DNA from: AEGEAN-183 sp045563675
GTDB taxonomy: Bacteria > Pseudomonadota > Gammaproteobacteria > Magnimaribacterales > Magnimaribacteraceae
Length of the DNA stretch: 64,000 nt
Reading direction: 5' to 3'
Assembly: GCA_045563675.1 (NCBI GenBank)
Contig: JBJLIX010000001.1
Coordinates: forward strand, 682,001 to 746,000
The notes beneath the pieces were generated by a model, which saw only the letters and a program-made list of their open reading frames with translations, was not told where the DNA came from and searched no databases. Each line of letters starts with the position of its first letter. Within the stretch, counting starts at the first letter, position 1. Below are positions 16,989 to 25,226 of the stretch, piece by piece. The position numbers and the translations under genes were made by a program.

Positions 16989-18075
16989 CCTCTCTCCTAT
17001 GTTTATAAAAGAATTCCCACATCAATTCATTTCCCCAGTTTATTTTATTACCACTATTATCTACGCATTCATTTTTATTCGGCAAGCTTTCGCTTTGTTC
17101 CTTAGATCTACAATAACCTACCCCGGGTTTTTGTCCCGGCCAAGCATGTCCACCTTTAGGAACCAGGCAATTTGTAACTTCAAGACTCTTATCTACGGAA
17201 CAATTTTTTCTTGAGTGGCAAATAAGTTTATTGTTTTTAGCAGTAAATGATTCTGTAACTATTATTTGTTCACTGCATCCCATGCTATCAGCCCAATTAT
17301 TAAAAGAGACTTCAGGGTTTTCATAAAACCATCCATCACTTGAAGCCTCACCTTTTATTGGTGTTACAGTATCTTCGTCACCAAATACCTGCAGATAGGA
17401 AATTGGGATCTTGGGGACACAGCTTCTGTCACGAGGTATAGAACCACTAATAGAAGCAGCAGCTGCTAAAATTTCTGGGTGAAGGCAAGCAAACCTATGA
17501 GCCATGGCCCCGCCATTACTCATGCCTGAAATATATCTTCTGGACTTATCAACTGCATATTCTTCTGAAACCAGTTCTATAACCTTTTTTATAAACCCAA
17601 TGTCATCGTAGCAACTTGTCCAAGCACAATGACTAAATTCATTACATTCTTTAGGTTTAGGGTATTCACTTCTGGTTTGAAGACATATAGGTCTCTCATT
17701 TTCTCTCGGAGAAGCATTACTTTCTATATCATTCCATGAACTAACAAAAAAAGGGATTCCATTAACTTTTCCCCAAAAATTAGAACCTTGAGGGTATACA
17801 GCAATATAGTTTCTAAATTCGGCATGCAAGTTCATTCCTTTTGTAGTTTCTTTTTCAAATCCGCTTGCAGTCCCTGTATATCCATGTAAACCTACAACTA
17901 GAGGCAATTCAACGCTTGGATCATAAGTTGTTGGTAAGAAAACTAGATATTCTCTTTTAACCCCTTCCCAATTTATGGTTTTTTTAAAATAATTCAGTGA
18001 GTCATCTTTATCTGAACAGGAGATAAAGCTTAAAAACAAAATAGATGTAAATAAGAACTTTATTATTTTTTGCAT
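16981..18075 (-). CDS. Secreted lipoprotein esterase (PHB-depolymerase/feruloyl-esterase-like)
   Basis: An alpha/beta hydrolase of 364 residues with a lipoprotein signal (FLSFISC, Cys20), so it is probably anchored in an envelope membrane and faces the periplasm or exterior. The oxyanion region is GLHGYTG (residues 62-68) and the nucleophile is Ser186 in GMSNGG. Candidate acid and histidine are Asp233 or Asp235 in FGDEDTVTP and His310 in GGHAWPG. The pattern matches the LpqC / PHB depolymerase / feruloyl esterase group. An insertion with four cysteines (131, 144, 150, 155) just before the nucleophile domain probably holds disulfides. It heads the operon with the CoA transferase and acyl-CoA dehydrogenase. 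Confidence 0.85.
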   Translation of the reverse strand: MQKIIKFLFTSILFLSFISCSDKDDSLNYFKKTINWEGVKREYLVFLPTTYDPSVELPLVVGLHGYTGTASGFEKETTKGMNLHAEFRNYIAVYPQGSNFWGKVNGIPFFVSSWNDIESNASPRENERPICLQTRSEYPKPKECNEFSHCAWTSCYDDIGFIKKVIELVSEEYAVDKSRRYISGMSNGGAMAHRFACLHPEILAAAASISGSIPRDRSCVPKIPISYLQVFGDEDTVTPIKGEASSDGWFYENPEVSFNNWADSMGCSEQIIVTESFTAKNNKLICHSRKNCSVDKSLEVTNCLVPKGGHAWPGQKPGVGYCRSKEQSESLPNKNECVDNSGNKINWGNELMWEFFYKHRREDV

Positions 18076-18096
18076 GATTATTTTTCTTCTTTGACG

Positions 18097-18104
18097 ATTA
18101 TAAT
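18097..18104. promoter_or_regulatory. Symmetric ATTATAAT, possible bidirectional -10 element
   Basis: ATTATAAT again contains TATAAT on both strands. Leftward transcription would start near 18090, with a 15-base leader for the esterase (ATG at 18075). Rightward it would start near 18111, two bases before the thioesterase ATG at 18113. The whole intergenic space is only 37 bp, so the two genes almost certainly share promoter DNA. Confidence 0.5.
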
Positions 18105-18112
18105 GAACTTCT

Positions 18113-18517
18113 ATGAGTAAAACAGAAATACCAGAAGGATATAAGCCATTTGATATTAGTCAGCCACATATAGATAGTTTAGGTCCAGGTTTCTATAAGA
18201 AAGAGGAAGGAGATCAACTAGTCTTAGGGTTTTATGTAAAAAAAGAAAATTTGAATGGTTATGGTTCTGCTCATGGTGGCTTATTAATGGCATTGGCTGA
18301 TTTCACTTTAGCAACTTCAGCCATGCGAAACTCTGATAAACCTGTTACAACCGTTAGTTTTCATTCAGAATTTATAAATCCTGCTCCTATGGGGTCTTTA
18401 TTGGAGATTAGAGCAAAAGTAACTAAAAAAGGTAAATCTTTAGCTTTTTCTAAAGGTAATATAAAAGTCGGAGATGATGTAATTTTAAATTTTGGAGGAG
18501 TCTTAAAGATACTTTAA
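18113..18517 (+). CDS. PaaI-like hot-dog thioesterase
   Basis: A 134-residue hot-dog thioesterase. The motif GYGSAHGGLLMALADFTLA (about residues 50-68) is the PaaI/YbgC-type HGG signature followed by the catalytic Asp. The strand VTTVSFHSEFINPAPMGS follows. Such proteins hydrolyse phenylacetyl-CoA-type or medium acyl-CoA esters and salvage CoA from stalled pathways. It is divergent from the esterase / CoA-transferase / acyl-CoA dehydrogenase operon and may clean up its intermediates (inference). The next gene starts three bases after its stop. Confidence 0.87.
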   Translation: MSKTEIPEGYKPFDISQPHIDSLGPGFYKKEEGDQLVLGFYVKKENLNGYGSAHGGLLMALADFTLATSAMRNSDKPVTTVSFHSEFINPAPMGSLLEIRAKVTKKGKSLAFSKGNIKVGDDVILNFGGVLKIL

Positions 18518-18520
18518 ATC

Positions 18521-19711
18521 ATGGAAAAAGATATAGACATTGTTATATATGGAGCGACTGGATTTACTGGAAAGCTTTGTGTTAAATATTTAAGTCAGAA
18601 TGCCAAAGACCTTAATTGGGCAATAGCAGGAAGGAGTAAAACTAAGCTTTCTCAAATAGCTATAAGATTTGCACCACAGACTGAAATTCTTATAGCTGCA
18701 GGAGATGATGAAGAAGCTTTAGATAAGATTACTGAGAGAGCAAAAGTAATAATTTCAACAGCAGGTCCCTTTCACAGGTATGGCTCTAGCCTAGTTGCTT
18801 CATGTATAAAAAACCAAGCTCACTATGTAGACATTACTGGAGAGACCTTCTGGATAAAAGAGATGATAGATAAACATCATGATGAAGCTGCAAAAAAGGG
18901 AGTAAGAATAATCCCTTCTTGCGGATATGATTCATTGCCTTCAGATTTGGGAGTTTTATTCGCTTCTTTATCCTTAAGTAAACCGATCCAAAGGATTGAA
19001 TCTTTCCATACAGGTCAAGGCGGAGCATCTGGTGGAACTATTGAGACAATGTTTTCTATGGGTGACTTGGATTTAGGAAAGCAAATGCAAGATCCTTTCT
19101 TATTAAATCCAAATGACTCTGTAAGTGAAGAACAAAAGAAATTGAGTTCGGACAGAGTAGGAATAAAGAAAAATAAATTAATAGACGCCTGGACAGGTAG
19201 ATTCATTATGGCAACTATGAATACAAGAGTGGTAAGACGGAGTGCTGCTTTATTGGAGTCTAGGCAAGAGGGATATGGAGTTGATTTTACCTACCAAGAA
19301 CATGCTTTTTATAAGAAATACCTTAATGCACTCTTGGTTTCATTTGGCACTATCTTTTCAATGCTAATTATTATTACACCTCTTAGAAAGTTAGTAAGAA
19401 AGTTGTTACCTAAACCAGGAGAAGGACCAAGTGAAGAAACGATGCGTAATGGTTTTTTTGATTGTCTTTTTACAACTGAAGCAGAGGATGGGTCAAAAAA
19501 TATCTTTAGAATGCACGGTAAGGGGGATCCTGGTTATAGGGTGACTTCAAAATTTGTTTGCGAGAGCGCTCTTACCCTTGTATATGACCAAGATAAATTA
19601 CCTGGAGGAAAAGGTTACGGAGGTCTTTTAACTCCAGCTTCAGGTCTTGGCGAGCCTTTAATTGAAAGATTAAGTAAAGCGGAAGTATTCTTTGAAGGTC
19701 CTTTAGATTAA
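18521..19711 (+). CDS. Saccharopine-dehydrogenase-like / trans-acting enoyl reductase family
   Basis: A 396-residue NAD(P)-dependent protein. The Rossmann motif is YGATGFTGK (residues 10-18), followed by IAGRSKTKL for cofactor phosphate contact. Then come STAGPF and the YVDITGE stretch, typical of the saccharopine dehydrogenase NADP-binding superfamily. The nearest described relatives by pattern are the bacterial and mycobacterial trans-acting enoyl reductases and the mammalian SCCPDH group, not true lysine-pathway enzymes. A hydrophobic segment near residues 269-287 may associate with membrane. Probably co-transcribed with the PaaI-like thioesterase. Substrate unknown, perhaps a lipid. Confidence 0.82.
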   Translation: MEKDIDIVIYGATGFTGKLCVKYLSQNAKDLNWAIAGRSKTKLSQIAIRFAPQTEILIAAGDDEEALDKITERAKVIISTAGPFHRYGSSLVASCIKNQAHYVDITGETFWIKEMIDKHHDEAAKKGVRIIPSCGYDSLPSDLGVLFASLSLSKPIQRIESFHTGQGGASGGTIETMFSMGDLDLGKQMQDPFLLNPNDSVSEEQKKLSSDRVGIKKNKLIDAWTGRFIMATMNTRVVRRSAALLESRQEGYGVDFTYQEHAFYKKYLNALLVSFGTIFSMLIIITPLRKLVRKLLPKPGEGPSEETMRNGFFDCLFTTEAEDGSKNIFRMHGKGDPGYRVTSKFVCESALTLVYDQDKLPGGKGYGGLLTPASGLGEPLIERLSKAEVFFEGPLD

Positions 19712-19714
19712 GAC

Positions 19715-20965
19715 TTAGTAGTTTTTGAGTTTTTTCTTCACTAATTTATTTTTCAAAGATGCTGTAACTGGCATTCCATTCTTGTAGGGTGGATAAGCTT
19801 CTCCTTGTACAAGAGGATTAAGGTAATCTCTGCAAGATTTAGTAATACTAAAACCATCTTTAGAAATATAACTTCTGGGCATCTTCTTTTCTTTATTAGC
19901 TACCCTTGAGAGAGCTACCTTATCTATACTCCAAGAGTATTTTTTAGTTTTTCCTCTTTTTATAATTGGCATTACCGCATTCTCCCCATTGAGTACAAAT
20001 TTAATAGCAGCTTGACCCACAGCGTAGGCATGATCCAAATCAGTCTGCGAGGCGATGTGCCTAGCAGATCTTTGTAGGTAATCTGAGACTGCCCAGTGAT
20101 ACTTATATCCTAGCGAAGAATTTATTATTGAAGCTATTTGCGGAGCGACGCCACCTAGTTGTTTATGGCCAAATGCATCTGTAGTACCTGCATCAGCTAA
20201 AAAATTACCTTTTCTATCTCTAACACCTTCCGAGACCACAATTACACAATACCCATCTTTCTTAACAGAAGATCTAACTTTAGAAATCATCTTGCTTTTA
20301 TTAAAAGTTATTTCAGGAAATAGAATTATGTGTGGCGGATCACCTTCATTCTGTTTAGCTAAACCTGAGGAAGCTGCAATCCAACCAGCATGCCTTCCCA
20401 TGACTTCTAATATAAAAACTTTTGTTGAAGTTTCAGACATACTTAAGACATCAAGGCCTGCCTCTTTAGTGGAGATGGCTATATATTTTGCAACTGAGCC
20501 AAATCCTGGGCAGTTATCTGTAAAAGGTATATCGTTATCTACTGTTTTAGGAATGCCTATACACTGAACGGGAAACCCCATTTCTTTTGTAAAGTTAGCA
20601 ATTTTGTTTGCGGTATCTTGAGAGTCCCCTCCGCCGTTATAGAAGAAATATCCTATATTGTGAGCTACAAAAATATCTAATAAACGCTGATATTCGCTTT
20701 TATTTTCTTTTGGATCTTTAAGTTTATATCTACAAGAACCAAATGCTCCTCCAGGAGTATGTTTGAGTTTAGAAATCTCTTTAGCAGACTCTAGGTTCGT
20801 ATCTATTATTTCTTCTTTTAGTGCCCCTAAGATTCCATTCTTTGCAGCATAGATTTTACCTATTTCTTTTGATTCTCTAGCCGCTTCTATTACACCAGCA
20901 GCTGTTGCATTAATTACCGCTGTTACTCCTCCGGACTGAGCATAAAGAACATTTCTTTTTTTCAT
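19715..20965 (-). CDS. 6-phosphofructokinase, probably pyrophosphate-dependent
   Basis: Phosphorylates fructose 6-phosphate, or works reversibly with pyrophosphate, in glycolysis. The 416-residue length exceeds the 320 of ATP-type bacterial PfkA. It has YNGGGDSQDTANK where ATP enzymes carry GGDGS, then IGIPKTVDNDIPFTD with the Lys associated with pyrophosphate use, and FGSVAKYIA and VMGRHAGWIAA. The same pattern is found in PPi-type enzymes of methanotrophs and other proteobacteria. It is divergent from mpl. Cofactor choice is strongly suggested but not proven by sequence. Confidence 0.88.
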   Translation of the reverse strand: MKKRNVLYAQSGGVTAVINATAAGVIEAARESKEIGKIYAAKNGILGALKEEIIDTNLESAKEISKLKHTPGGAFGSCRYKLKDPKENKSEYQRLLDIFVAHNIGYFFYNGGGDSQDTANKIANFTKEMGFPVQCIGIPKTVDNDIPFTDNCPGFGSVAKYIAISTKEAGLDVLSMSETSTKVFILEVMGRHAGWIAASSGLAKQNEGDPPHIILFPEITFNKSKMISKVRSSVKKDGYCVIVVSEGVRDRKGNFLADAGTTDAFGHKQLGGVAPQIASIINSSLGYKYHWAVSDYLQRSARHIASQTDLDHAYAVGQAAIKFVLNGENAVMPIIKRGKTKKYSWSIDKVALSRVANKEKKMPRSYISKDGFSITKSCRDYLNPLVQGEAYPPYKNGMPVTASLKNKLVKKKLKNY

Positions 20966-21015
20966 AGGTGCGATGTTACTTAAATCTTGACCAAGAGGGA
21001 ATTAAAGGAGATAGG

Positions 21016-21021
21016 TATAAT
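21016..21021 (+). promoter_or_regulatory. Candidate -10 element for mpl (leaderless position)
   Basis: TATAAT at 21016-21021 places transcription start at 21028, exactly the first base of the mpl ATG. An AAAGGAG further upstream (21004-21010) is too far from the start codon to serve as its ribosome site. No good -35 at 16-18 bp. Confidence 0.45.
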
Positions 21022-21027
21022 TGAAAT

Positions 21028-22383
21028 ATGTCTTCAAAAAAAATTCATATTTTGGGTATTTGTGGCACTTTTATGGGAGGCTTAGCTCTTATAGCAAGGG
21101 AGCTAGGTTATAGAGTTTCAGGAAGTGATCAGAATATTTACCCTCCAATGTCTGACCTTTTAGAAGAGCAGGATATTAAGATTATAAAAGGTTATGAAAA
21201 AGAAAAATTACCAGAAGCAGATATTTACTTAATAGGGAATGTAATCTCTAGAGGTAATGAGTCAATAGAGCATATCCTAGAATGCAACCTTCCACATACC
21301 TCAGGCCCTGCCTGGCTTTCTGATAATGTTTTAAAAGATCGCGAAGTTATAGCAGTGGCAGGAACGCATGGAAAAACTACCACCACTGCAATGATAACTC
21401 ATACTCTTATGGGGTTAGGTAAGGATCCAGGATTTCTTATTGCAGGCAGGCCTAAAGACTTTCCCGTTTCTGCTAGGTTAGGCAAAGATAAGATATTTAT
21501 TATTGAGGCGGATGAATACGACACTGCTTTTTTTGATAAAAGAGCAAAACTGATTCATTATCAACCGGAAGTCTTAATTATCAACAACTTAGAGTTTGAT
21601 CATGCTGACATATACTCGAATCTAAATGAAATCCAGAAACAATTTCATAACCTTATACGAACAATGCCGTCCAAAGCTAGCATAGTATTTCCTGAAGAAG
21701 ATAAGAATATTTTGCAAACTTTAGAGATGGGAGTTTGGAGCAAAAAGATTAGTTTTAATCAGAAAGGGGTAGGTTTAAATTCCTTCGAGAGAATTAATGC
21801 AGATTTTTCCCATCTTAAATTCCATATAAATAACAACAGTGAAGAAATTAAATGGGGTTTAATTGGAGAACATAATGCCAGAAACGCTATGGTCGCTTTG
21901 TTGGCATTGGAGCATTTTCAGATTCCACTTTCTGATTCTATAGAAAAGCTGTCATCTTTTTCCGGTGTTAGCAGAAGGTTAGAAGTAATGATAGATAGAG
22001 CAGGATTAATTTTATTTGATGATTTTGCCCATCATCCTACAGCTATTAAGGAGACACTAAGAGGTTTAAGAGCTCGTTACAAAGAAAATAGAATTATTGC
22101 TTTAATAGAGCTAAGATCAAATACAATGAAATCAGGTTTTCATGATAAGAGTCTGACCAAAGCTACAAGTGAAGCTGATCTTGTCTTTTGGAAAGGAGAA
22201 AATGATGTTCAACTCAATAAATTAATAGATGGATCACCTAAAAAAAATAATTATTTGATTACCTCTATTGATTCATTCGTTAAAGATTTTAAAAATAACA
22301 TTATTCAAGATAAAGATGTAATTGTGATGATGTCTAATGGAAATTTTGATGGATTGTCAGGAGCATTAAAATCTAATATCTAA
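21028..22383 (+). CDS. mpl: UDP-MurNAc:L-Ala-gamma-D-Glu-meso-DAP ligase
   Basis: Mpl reattaches recycled murein tripeptide to UDP-MurNAc, the peptidoglycan recycling step in the cytoplasm. The 451-residue Mur ligase has the N-terminal ILGICGTFMGGLALIAR motif and the ATP loop VAGTHGKTTTTAM. It also has EADEYDTAFFDKR and the C-terminal DDFAHHPTAIKET region. These segments, with the length, separate Mpl from MurC. An M19 dipeptidase gene starts four bases later, and the two may share a transcript. No internal damage is seen. Confidence 0.94.
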   Translation: MSSKKIHILGICGTFMGGLALIARELGYRVSGSDQNIYPPMSDLLEEQDIKIIKGYEKEKLPEADIYLIGNVISRGNESIEHILECNLPHTSGPAWLSDNVLKDREVIAVAGTHGKTTTTAMITHTLMGLGKDPGFLIAGRPKDFPVSARLGKDKIFIIEADEYDTAFFDKRAKLIHYQPEVLIINNLEFDHADIYSNLNEIQKQFHNLIRTMPSKASIVFPEEDKNILQTLEMGVWSKKISFNQKGVGLNSFERINADFSHLKFHINNNSEEIKWGLIGEHNARNAMVALLALEHFQIPLSDSIEKLSSFSGVSRRLEVMIDRAGLILFDDFAHHPTAIKETLRGLRARYKENRIIALIELRSNTMKSGFHDKSLTKATSEADLVFWKGENDVQLNKLIDGSPKKNNYLITSIDSFVKDFKNNIIQDKDVIVMMSNGNFDGLSGALKSNI

Positions 22384-22387
22384 AACT

Positions 22388-23593
22388 ATGAAAATATTGT
22401 TATTAAACCTTTTAAGCTTAATTTTGCTAATGTCCTGTGCAGAGCAGGGGAAGGGTCTTGATCCTGAAGAATTAGCAAATGAATTATTGATAATAGACTC
22501 TCACATAGATGTACCTTATCGATTGTGGAGACAGCATTTAAAGGGAGATGAGATAGAGAATATAGCCGGCTCTACTAAAGGCGACTTTGATTTCCTAAGA
22601 GCAAAAAAGGGCGGCCTAAATGTTCCTTTCTTTTCAATTTATTTACCAGCAAGTACCCAAGAAGATGGCACTTCCCACGAAATGGCAAATCAGATGATAG
22701 ATATGGTAGAAGATATTATTACAATTAACTCAGACAAATTTATTTTAATCAATTCTGTTGATGATTTAGCCTCTTTAAAAACAAAAGATGTAGTTGGAAT
22801 AGCTTTAGGCATGGAGAATGGTGCTCCCATTCAGGGGGACCTCTCTAGAGTGCAGTATTATTTTGATCGAGGTATTCGATATATCACTTTAACTCACTCT
22901 AAAAGTAACCATATAAGTGATTCTTCTTATGACGAAAACATTCAGTGGAATGGTTTGAGCAATTTTGGTAAAAGCTTAATAAAAGAAATGAACCAAGTGG
23001 GCATAATGGTGGATATATCTCACGTTACCGATGAAGCCTTTTATCAAGCTATAGAGTTGAGTCAAGTTCCTGTAATTGCAAGTCATTCTTCTTTGAGACA
23101 CTTTACTCCAGGATTTGAAAGGAATGTTGACGACTCAATGTTAAGAAGACTGGCCGATAAAGGGGGAGTTATTCAAATTAATTTTGGTAGTAGTTTTATT
23201 AGTCAAAGGCCAAGAGACTATGTACAAGAGATCAATAAATTCTTAGATATAAAATTTGGCGTAGAAAGAGGAGAGGTTTCACAAGAAATTCTTAATGAAG
23301 CAAGAAGTCAATATATTAAAGAGAATCCTTACCCCTTTGCAACAAAGGATGAAGTTCTGGACCACTTTGATAGAGCGGTAAGCTTGGTAGGTATTGACCA
23401 CGTTGGAATAGGTTCTGATTATGATGGAGTAGGGGATACTTTGCCTATTGGACTAAAAGATGTATCCACTTACCCAGTACTTATCAAAGGTTTAGTAGAA
23501 AGAGGTTATACCAAAAAGGATATAGAAAAGGTTTTAGGTGGAAATCTAATAAGGGTCTGGCAAGAAGTCGAGAGGTATGCAAAAGAAAACTAA
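22388..23593 (+). CDS. Membrane dipeptidase (peptidase M19), lipoprotein
   Basis: A zinc dipeptidase of the renal-dipeptidase family, 401 residues, with a lipoprotein signal (LLMSC, Cys17), so it should act on dipeptides in the periplasm. Metal-site residues are visible: His39 and Asp41 in DSHIDVP, the Glu in GMENGAP, the His in DISHV, and the His in ASHSSLRH. The end of the domain has DHVGIGSDYDG. Following mpl directly, it may process murein-derived or general dipeptides, but the position alone does not prove this. It overlaps the next gene by 17 bases. Confidence 0.92.
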   Translation: MKILLLNLLSLILLMSCAEQGKGLDPEELANELLIIDSHIDVPYRLWRQHLKGDEIENIAGSTKGDFDFLRAKKGGLNVPFFSIYLPASTQEDGTSHEMANQMIDMVEDIITINSDKFILINSVDDLASLKTKDVVGIALGMENGAPIQGDLSRVQYYFDRGIRYITLTHSKSNHISDSSYDENIQWNGLSNFGKSLIKEMNQVGIMVDISHVTDEAFYQAIELSQVPVIASHSSLRHFTPGFERNVDDSMLRRLADKGGVIQINFGSSFISQRPRDYVQEINKFLDIKFGVERGEVSQEILNEARSQYIKENPYPFATKDEVLDHFDRAVSLVGIDHVGIGSDYDGVGDTLPIGLKDVSTYPVLIKGLVERGYTKKDIEKVLGGNLIRVWQEVERYAKEN

Positions 23594-24185
23594 AATTACT
23601 AAGGAGCTTCCATTATTTCCCCTAACGGTCAATGTTTTACCAGGAGGATATCTTCCTTTACAGATATTTGAACCTAGGTATTTAGATATGGTTAAGGAAT
23701 GTATGTCTAATGAAATTGGTTTTTGTGTTGTACTTCTTAGAGGTCAGCAAGAAATGAAATCTACAAATTTACCTGACCATTCACCAATAGGTACGTATGT
23801 GGAAATAATAGACTTCAATCAGCTTGAAAACGGTTTGTTAGGTATAACTGTGCAAGGTAAATATAGAATTAAAATTATTGATAGACGGGTACAAGAAGAT
23901 GGTTTAGTTATAGGAGATTCAATAGAGCATCCTGAGGAAGATGAATCAGTGTCTCTTGAACCTAAATACAAGGAGATCTGGAAGATTCTTAGAGAAATTT
24001 CTGATCATGAAGAAATAAAAAAATTAAACTTAAATATAGATTTTGATAACTCTTCAAGCGTGGCTTATAACTTAGCTAGCTTATTACCAATTACTCCGCC
24101 AGAAAGGCAAAATATTCTTGAATTCCAATCAAACACAGATAGGTTTAACCATCTACAAAAAATTGTAAAGCAGTTAGGAGGTTAA
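23577..24185 (+). CDS. Stand-alone LON substrate-binding (N-terminal) domain protein
   Basis: A 202-residue protein matching only the N-terminal PUA-like domain of Lon protease. It starts ELPLFPLTVNVLPGGYLPL and has IFEPRYLDMVKECM, then the GTYVEIIDFNQLENG strand and GLLGITVQGKYRI. No AAA or protease domain follows and the reading frame ends cleanly, so this is the known stand-alone family rather than a broken lon. Its role is unknown. The ATG lies within the last codons of the dipeptidase gene, so the two are translationally close. Confidence 0.87.
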   Translation: MQKKTKITKELPLFPLTVNVLPGGYLPLQIFEPRYLDMVKECMSNEIGFCVVLLRGQQEMKSTNLPDHSPIGTYVEIIDFNQLENGLLGITVQGKYRIKIIDRRVQEDGLVIGDSIEHPEEDESVSLEPKYKEIWKILREISDHEEIKKLNLNIDFDNSSSVAYNLASLLPITPPERQNILEFQSNTDRFNHLQKIVKQLGG

Positions 24186-24192
24186 TACCGCA

Positions 24193-25224
24193 TCATTCAG
24201 GATCAGCTATTTTTAGTAACTGTTTCCCAAAATTTTGACCGGTAAAAAGTCTGATTAAAGTATCAGGTGCATTCTCAATACCTTCTTGAATATCTTCCAG
24301 ATAGGTAATTTCTTTATCTTCTACCCATTTACTAAGATGGTTTATTGCTTCTGGAAATCTATCAAGATAATCAAGGACAATGAATCCTTCCATTTTGGCT
24401 CGATTAATTACCAGTGACATGTAGTTAGAAGGTCCAGGAGCTGGAACTTTATTATTATAAGTAGAGATAGCTCCACATAAGACTATCCTTGCATTCATAT
24501 TTATTAAATTTAATGATGTATCTAGGAATTCACCGCCGACATTATCAAATACTATATCAATACCTTTTGGACAGATTTCTCTAAGAGCTTCCGGCAGGTT
24601 AGAATCCTTATAATCAATAGCTGCATCGAAATTTGCTTCTTCGGTTAGCCATCTACACTTTTTTGCACCTCCTGCAATTCCGATGACCCTACAGCCTCTT
24701 AGTTTTGCTATTTGTCCCGCTATAGATCCTGTAGCTCCAGCTGCTCCTGAAATCACTACGGTTTCACCTTCTTTAGGTTCTCCTATATCAAGTAAACCAA
24801 AATAGGCTGTTAAACCTGTTACTCCGAAAACGCTTAGAGAAGCGGTTGGGGATACGCCTTCAGGAATTTTTGATGCGTTCATAAATCCTGCTTTGCCATC
24901 AGTTATAGCAAATTCTTGCCAACCAAAACTACCTTGAACTAAGTCACCCTCTTGAAAACCTACAACATTTGATTCAATTACTTGTGAAATTGTGCTGGAA
25001 CGCATAACCTCTCCAATTTGAACTGGAGGCATGTAACTTTTCATATCATTTAGCCAACCCCTTTGAGTAGGATCAAAACCAAAATACAGATTTTTAAGCA
25101 GCATTTGATTATCTTTAATTTCTTTTAACTCAGATTCTTCAAACTTAAAGTTATCTTTGCTGACCATTCCTTGGGGTCTTGAAGATAAAACCCATCTTCT
25201 ATTCTTTAGATTCTTTCTTGTCAT
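24193..25224 (-). CDS. MDR-family NADP-dependent oxidoreductase (prostaglandin-reductase-like)
   Basis: A zinc-free medium-chain dehydrogenase of 343 residues, close to curcumin reductase CurA and leukotriene B4 12-hydroxydehydrogenase. The start NRRWVLSSRPQGM and the FGFDPTQRGWLND stretch are family hallmarks. The cofactor motif is SGAAGATGSIAGQIAK (about residues 154-169), then IGIAGGAKKCRWL for NADPH. Such enzymes reduce alpha-beta double bonds of enones. It starts two bases after the stop of the carotenoid oxygenase gene, so the two are almost certainly one operon, perhaps handling an enone from oxidative cleavage (inference). Confidence 0.92.
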   Translation of the reverse strand: MTRKNLKNRRWVLSSRPQGMVSKDNFKFEESELKEIKDNQMLLKNLYFGFDPTQRGWLNDMKSYMPPVQIGEVMRSSTISQVIESNVVGFQEGDLVQGSFGWQEFAITDGKAGFMNASKIPEGVSPTASLSVFGVTGLTAYFGLLDIGEPKEGETVVISGAAGATGSIAGQIAKLRGCRVIGIAGGAKKCRWLTEEANFDAAIDYKDSNLPEALREICPKGIDIVFDNVGGEFLDTSLNLINMNARIVLCGAISTYNNKVPAPGPSNYMSLVINRAKMEGFIVLDYLDRFPEAINHLSKWVEDKEITYLEDIQEGIENAPDTLIRLFTGQNFGKQLLKIADPE

Positions 25225-25226
25225 AA

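Noticed and set aside
23577..24185. The LON-domain gene as a truncated lon protease
   Set aside because: The frame ends cleanly, no AAA or protease remnants follow, and stand-alone LON-domain proteins are a known family.
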